Positions 32,518 to 36,314 of a stretch of DNA of 36,314 nt are shown here, in pieces. The stretch's first letter is position 1; every line of letters begins with the position of its first letter. The notes under the pieces were generated by a model. It was not told where the DNA came from. It was given only the letters and a program-made list of their open reading frames with translations, and searched no databases. This DNA comes from JBCBKZ01 sp039026975. Lineage in GTDB: Bacteria > Bacteroidota > Bacteroidia > J057. The stretch covers positions 1 through 36,314 of the forward strand of contig JBCCLI010000011.1 of NCBI GenBank assembly GCA_039026975.1, read 5' to 3'. The translations under genes and the position numbers were made by a program.

Positions 32518-34914
32518 TTAGGACTCCGTGATAGTTTCTTCCTCTACCTCTTCTGCTTCAATGAATCCCGCAATTTCATCTGTTTCTGCTCCATCTTCAT
32601 TATCCTTATCTAGCAGTAAAAGAAGTACAGGAAGCAGCAGTAAGTTGCTAAACATAGCAATTCCAAGGGTGATGGATGTCAGGGTTCCCAGGGCCTGTGT
32701 ACCTCCAAAGGAAGAGGCCGTAAAGGTTACAAAGCCAAAGAATAAAATGATAGAGGTGTAAATCATGCTTACCCCTGTATCCTTGAAGGAATTAGAAATA
32801 GCCTGAGAGATAGTATCTCCCAGAGAACGTGCTAATCTGTAGCGTGCCAGGAAGTGAATAGAATCATCTACTGCTATCCCAAAAGCCACTCCAAACACTA
32901 GGGCCGTAGAAGGTTTAAGTGGAATCCCAACATATCCCATAACGCCCGCTACCATGATGAGGGGGAGGAAATTAGGTATCAGACTAATGACAATCATTCT
33001 CCAGGAACGGAAAAGTAAGCCCATGATGATAGCTATAATCACAAAGGCTATCGCCAGACTGGTCAGTAGATTATTGATCAGATACTCATTTCCCTTGATG
33101 AAAATAGGAGTAGTTCCCGTAATGCTTATGTTGTACTTAGAGGTATCTGTCCCGAAGATATCATCTATGTCATTAGAAACAGAGTCTATTAACCGTTCCA
33201 TCTCTAATGAGCCTATGTCTCTGATGGAAGCGGAAACACGTGTCTTCTGCATGAGGGAGTCTGTGAGCGTAGATTTTACGACTGCATCCGTGTTTAGCTC
33301 AGTATTTTGGAGGTAGGAACGGATGAAATTATACTCATCTCTGGAAGGAATATCATAGGCAGTCGGATCACCCCCGAATAAGGACTGCCGGAGAAACATC
33401 ACGAAATCTGTAGCACTGAAGCTCCTGGAAATCTTATCCTGATAATATTCCCCTTCTGCCAGCCTTCTTTGGAGTTGGTATACCTTTTTAAGGGTAGAAA
33501 GGCGCTGGACGCCCCTGGGTTTCTTCGTATCTATGAGAATTTCAAATGGAAGTGCGCCATTAAAATTTTCCTCTATGTATCTGAGGTCAGTTAGAATTTT
33601 ACTATCCTCAGGTATATCATCAACTATATAAGCTATAGGCTGAATTCTGCTCATGCCATACAAAGAGATAATGGCAACTATCACAGAAATGCTAATGACC
33701 TTCCACTTATGATGATGGACTATGCGGTCTATGGTCCTAATAGAAAAGTCTAGGGTCTTTCTATCCAGGTGTTTGGTTTGGTATTCTGTAGGAGGCGGGA
33801 GGAAGCTGAGGACAATGGGAATTAAAATCAGCGAAATAAAGAAAGCTGCCACTACACTTAGTCCCGCAATAATTCCAAACTCCTTCAGCGGTTGAATATC
33901 TGTAAAAGCGAGTACACCCAGTCCCACGGCCGTAGTAGCATTGGTCATGATGGTTACTATCCCTATTTTTTCAATCACCTGAATAAGGGACTTCATCTTA
34001 TTATTAGTCCGCCTAAATTCTAAATGGTATTTAGTGATGAGGTAGACACAGTTAGGAATGGTGATAACCGTGATGAGGGCAGGAATAACCCCTAGGATTA
34101 GAGTGATCTTGTAATCAAAAATCCCTATGAGTCCCAGCGTACAAATGATAACCCCCAGTACCACAAGCATGGGGAAAATAACCATGTATAGAGACCGGAA
34201 AAAGATGAGTAGAGTTACAGCCAATACCGCCAGGGCTATGTAGAGAAACAGAGCTAACTCCCACTTAATGGTCTTATGCACGTTTACCCTAATAGAAGGA
34301 AGGCCTGCATACCTTAATGGAATACTGAAGCTTTCTTCAAAAACCGAGGTGTAAGCAGTTATATCATCATATACTTCTGTCTTCCTGGCTGAGTTCAGGA
34401 AGGTATCTACAACTGAAATGGCAATTAGCGTAGTCTGGGCATCATCATCCAGTAATAACCCTTTATAGAATGGAAGAGAATTTATTTCACTGGCAAGACT
34501 ATCTACCTCAGCTTGGGTGCTAGGCTTTTCTACTACTACCGGGACTACCTGATAGCGTTCATTTTCGCTATCAGCCTTGATATTATAGAGGTGTGTAATG
34601 GCTACCACATTCTCTACCCCATTCACTGTTTTGAGGTTTTCTACCAAGTCATAAATACCATTGAAAACAGGAAGAGAGAAAAATTCTCCTTCAATTCCCA
34701 CTACCAGGACATTTCCATCTTCTCCAAATTGCTCTTTGAAATCAAGGTAACTGCTGAGTTCCTCATCTTCTACAGGGATAACTTGCGTCAGCTCATGAGA
34801 AATTTCAGTCCCTCTCAGTGACCACATCAAGGAAATCAGGAGTCCTAATAGGATTAGGAGAAAGATCCTTCGTCGTACTATAAATGTAGCTATCGCCTTC
34901 CAAGCAGGACTCAT
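32518..34914 (-). CDS. RND superfamily transporter, MMPL/HpnN type
   Basis: The 798-residue protein has the classic duplicated RND layout. After one N-terminal helix (about 14-31) comes a periplasmic domain to about 215, then five helices (about 216-370), a second first-type helix (about 397-415), another periplasmic domain and a final five-helix bundle (about 615-770). Signature segments include VVLGVIICTLGLIGIFDYKI, ATTAVGLGVLAFTDIQPLKE and GVAFGIAVDDSIHFLARYR, whose Asp-Asp pair probably relays protons. MMPL/HpnN-type RND proteins move lipids, hopanoids or other hydrophobic compounds and usually work without a TolC partner. The C-terminus is acidic (EVEEETITES). It lies upstream of porU in the same direction, about 200 bases away; a link to type IX secretion is not shown. 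Confidence 0.9.
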   Translation of the reverse strand: MSPAWKAIATFIVRRRIFLLILLGLLISLMWSLRGTEISHELTQVIPVEDEELSSYLDFKEQFGEDGNVLVVGIEGEFFSLPVFNGIYDLVENLKTVNGVENVVAITHLYNIKADSENERYQVVPVVVEKPSTQAEVDSLASEINSLPFYKGLLLDDDAQTTLIAISVVDTFLNSARKTEVYDDITAYTSVFEESFSIPLRYAGLPSIRVNVHKTIKWELALFLYIALAVLAVTLLIFFRSLYMVIFPMLVVLGVIICTLGLIGIFDYKITLILGVIPALITVITIPNCVYLITKYHLEFRRTNNKMKSLIQVIEKIGIVTIMTNATTAVGLGVLAFTDIQPLKEFGIIAGLSVVAAFFISLILIPIVLSFLPPPTEYQTKHLDRKTLDFSIRTIDRIVHHHKWKVISISVIVAIISLYGMSRIQPIAYIVDDIPEDSKILTDLRYIEENFNGALPFEILIDTKKPRGVQRLSTLKKVYQLQRRLAEGEYYQDKISRSFSATDFVMFLRQSLFGGDPTAYDIPSRDEYNFIRSYLQNTELNTDAVVKSTLTDSLMQKTRVSASIRDIGSLEMERLIDSVSNDIDDIFGTDTSKYNISITGTTPIFIKGNEYLINNLLTSLAIAFVIIAIIMGLLFRSWRMIVISLIPNFLPLIMVAGVMGYVGIPLKPSTALVFGVAFGIAVDDSIHFLARYRLARSLGDTISQAISNSFKDTGVSMIYTSIILFFGFVTFTASSFGGTQALGTLTSITLGIAMFSNLLLLPVLLLLLDKDNEDGAETDEIAGFIEAEEVEEETITES

Positions 34915-34989
34915 AAGCTGTAAAAGTAGTAAAATTTCTGAAGGATAAAGCTCATCTCGTCAGCACAAGTATTTTTCTGGCTAGAATTT

Positions 34990-35961
34990 TCATTTAGCCT
35001 CTATCTTGATGGTAAATCTCTGATATAAAGCAAGCAATTTCCTTCTGTCTAGACGTTCTTCTTCTTTAAACTCTCTAGGCGTAATTCTCACATTTTGGGC
35101 TAGAATACCTCTGTTTTGAAATGCTAACTGCAATTTTCTTGACCGTCCCCTCATTAAAGAGCCAAGTGCAAATGGAATATCCGTCGTGGTATCTCTAATA
35201 ATGGTGAAGGTGTAAGCATCATGAATCTCTGGAAACTTAGTCAGTAAGTAATAAAACTCTGAGAGGAGCTGATACCCTTCCTCACTCATACTATCTGACT
35301 GAACCATGAATAAATCACTCCCTTCTACACTCAATTGTATCCTTTCTGGCTGTTCAGAGATGGTGATGTCCCTTAGCTCTGGAATAGCCGAAAGGCTGTC
35401 TTTGAATGCTTCCCAAAATATGATGCTCCCAAAGTCCAACTTAAAACTAGTCTCTGCTGTTTGGTCTGAAGGAGGAATATCTACTTTTCCATCTAGCCAC
35501 CGTTCAGGAAGAGGGAGTAGTTGGATCTTTTTTGTCTCTGGGTAGAGGGTATCTAATGGCCCAGAGGGAGGAGGTAAGAAACCTTGTCTGTCAGGGATGA
35601 GGTACCTGCGCCTGACCATTCTATTCTGTATGACGGGATCCGCGTAGAGGAGGGAGATATGATCTTGCAGTTTATCTGCCCGTACGCTGGCCCGTTGGGA
35701 GTTACTTTTACTTTGGCTATGACCGGGTTCTTTCAGTAATCTCCAACTGGGGATCAGTTCAGACTTGGCATTCATCCGTGCCCGTATTTGCGGATCCGCG
35801 TACAGAGCCACCAGATAATTCTGGAGGGAGTCAGCACGGAACTCATTCAGACTAGCTTCAAAAGCTTGTTGAATGGCTTTTTGATTTTGGCGGATCTGCT
35901 CTTCATTTGAACAGCTAATGAGCAGGAAGGCAAGCGCCACATAAAACCAACTGTACTTCAA
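34990..35961 (-). CDS. Lipoprotein with internal duplication and OmpA-like C-terminus
   Basis: I choose a TTG at 35961 because it gives MKYSWFYVALAFLLISC, a short lipoprotein signal with lipidated Cys17 and 323 residues in total. ATG codons at 36021 and 36054 are in frame but would place 20-31 residues before the hydrophobic segment. Two 32-residue repeats are visible at about 42-73 and 94-125: RADSLQNYLVALYADPQIRA and RADKLQDHISLLYADPVIQN. A proline-rich linker follows. The final 100 residues (LSVEGSDLFMVQSDSMSEEG, then YQLLSEFYYLLTKFPE, and LQLAFQNRGILAQNVRITP) resemble an OmpA/MotB peptidoglycan-binding domain, though the GHTD motif is replaced by IRDTTTD. A flanking TAATTTG precedes. Function is unknown. 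Confidence 0.75.
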   Translation of the reverse strand: MKYSWFYVALAFLLISCSNEEQIRQNQKAIQQAFEASLNEFRADSLQNYLVALYADPQIRARMNAKSELIPSWRLLKEPGHSQSKSNSQRASVRADKLQDHISLLYADPVIQNRMVRRRYLIPDRQGFLPPPSGPLDTLYPETKKIQLLPLPERWLDGKVDIPPSDQTAETSFKLDFGSIIFWEAFKDSLSAIPELRDITISEQPERIQLSVEGSDLFMVQSDSMSEEGYQLLSEFYYLLTKFPEIHDAYTFTIIRDTTTDIPFALGSLMRGRSRKLQLAFQNRGILAQNVRITPREFKEEERLDRRKLLALYQRFTIKIEAK

Positions 35962-36141
35962 TAGATTGCCTTGTGAGAGATAGAATAAAACGCCGCTTGA
36001 GTATTCCTCTTGAGAGGACATGCAAATTAGCCAAAAAATCCTACCTTCACCCAATCATTTCGGTAGCAGAAGCTACCAATTTGTATATATGCTAGAGGAA
36101 TTGCCCTTCAAATATCCCAATTACCGTTAACCCTAAGCCCA

Positions 36142-36314
36142 ATGGACGGAAAAGCCATTATCCTCTCCGGAGGATTATTTGATTCTATGAATGCCAAAAC
36201 TGCTCACGGGTTAGTTAGAGGCACGGACAGATATGAAATAGTGGGGGTGATAGATGCCCCCTTACATGGAAAAGATGCTGGAGTGGTATTAGATGGGAAG
36301 CATAGAGATATAAA
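36142..36314 (+). CDS. DUF1611 family protein, DgcN-like (3' end outside window)
   Basis: An ATG at 36142 opens a frame to the right edge, of which 57 codons are visible: MDGKAIILSGGLFDSMNAKT, then AHGLVRGTDRYEIVGVID, then APLHGKDAGVVLDGKHRDI. This matches the N-terminal Rossmann-like domain of the DUF1611 family (DgcN), which has the pattern AxxLxxGxF...GKTAHGLVR...R-E-VGVID...GRDAG-LDG. In other bacteria DgcN is a GNAT-like or NTPase-like protein that works with DgcA, a dipeptide/glutamate epimerase, in D-glutamate metabolism. The P-loop domain expected downstream is not visible. It is divergent from the lipoprotein gene with an approximately 180-base gap to its chosen start. Confidence 0.75.
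   Translation, partial: MDGKAIILSGGLFDSMNAKTAHGLVRGTDRYEIVGVIDAPLHGKDAGVVLDGKHRDI

Noticed and set aside
1..36314. CRISPR array, tRNA or rRNA genes, insertion sequences or phage genes
   Set aside because: No direct-repeat array, cloverleaf, ribosomal RNA sequence, transposase or phage structural gene was seen on either strand by eye.

Overview
The window looks like chromosomal DNA from a member of the Bacteroidota, most likely a Cytophagales- or Saprospiria-type organism. The evidence is a type IX secretion locus (porU with two porV-like genes), Bacteroidota-type -7 promoter boxes (TAnnTTTG) ahead of bipA and miaE, few clear Shine-Dalgarno sites, and family assignments typical of that phylum. 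Gene density is ordinary, and I see no prophage, insertion sequence, CRISPR array, rRNA or tRNA.

Layout. 1-1665 (-): a tightly packed unit of a family 2 glycosyltransferase, a SAM methyltransferase and the 5' part of an SGNH/GDSL lipoprotein cut by the left edge. 1758-4958: an unassigned protein (-), a glycerophosphodiester phosphodiesterase (+) and a stand-alone lysine-ketoglutarate reductase-like enzyme (+), with a REP-like hairpin between the last two. 4959-5420 is a hairpin-rich intergenic stretch. 5421-18537 is a long run of minus-strand genes: yicC, an AGCS symporter with an unusual ectodomain, a zinc-finger membrane protein, an iodotyrosine-deiodinase-like flavoenzyme, a DUF695/RraB-like protein, a degenerate-GH3/serine-hydrolase fusion, a Nudix hydrolase, two small unknown proteins, a miaE homologue and a DUF937 protein. 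18659-26108 (+): aroB with a gamma-class carbonic anhydrase-like gene, a YXWGXW-repeat secreted protein, kynureninase overlapped by an ankyrin gene, a two-half unknown protein, and bipA/typA. 26161-36021 (-): two tandem porV paralogues, porU, an MMPL/RND transporter and a lipoprotein with an internal duplication and a possible OmpA-like C-terminus. At the right edge a DUF1611 (DgcN-like) gene starts on the + strand and runs out of the window.

How the genes work together. Most are housekeeping or single-function genes. The clearest system is the type IX secretion attachment module: PorU is the cysteine-protease sortase that removes cargo C-terminal domains, and PorV is the outer-membrane shuttle that brings it cargo. 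It appears here with two diverged PorV copies. No complete novel system is evident. The most unusual items are the fusion whose glycosidase half has lost its catalytic signatures, the ectodomain inserted in the AGCS transporter, the E-Y-K lid triad of a deiodinase in a bacterium, and two perfect 20-bp palindromes (5351-5370 and 8761-8780) of unknown role. All function calls come from reading motifs by eye; no database search was run.
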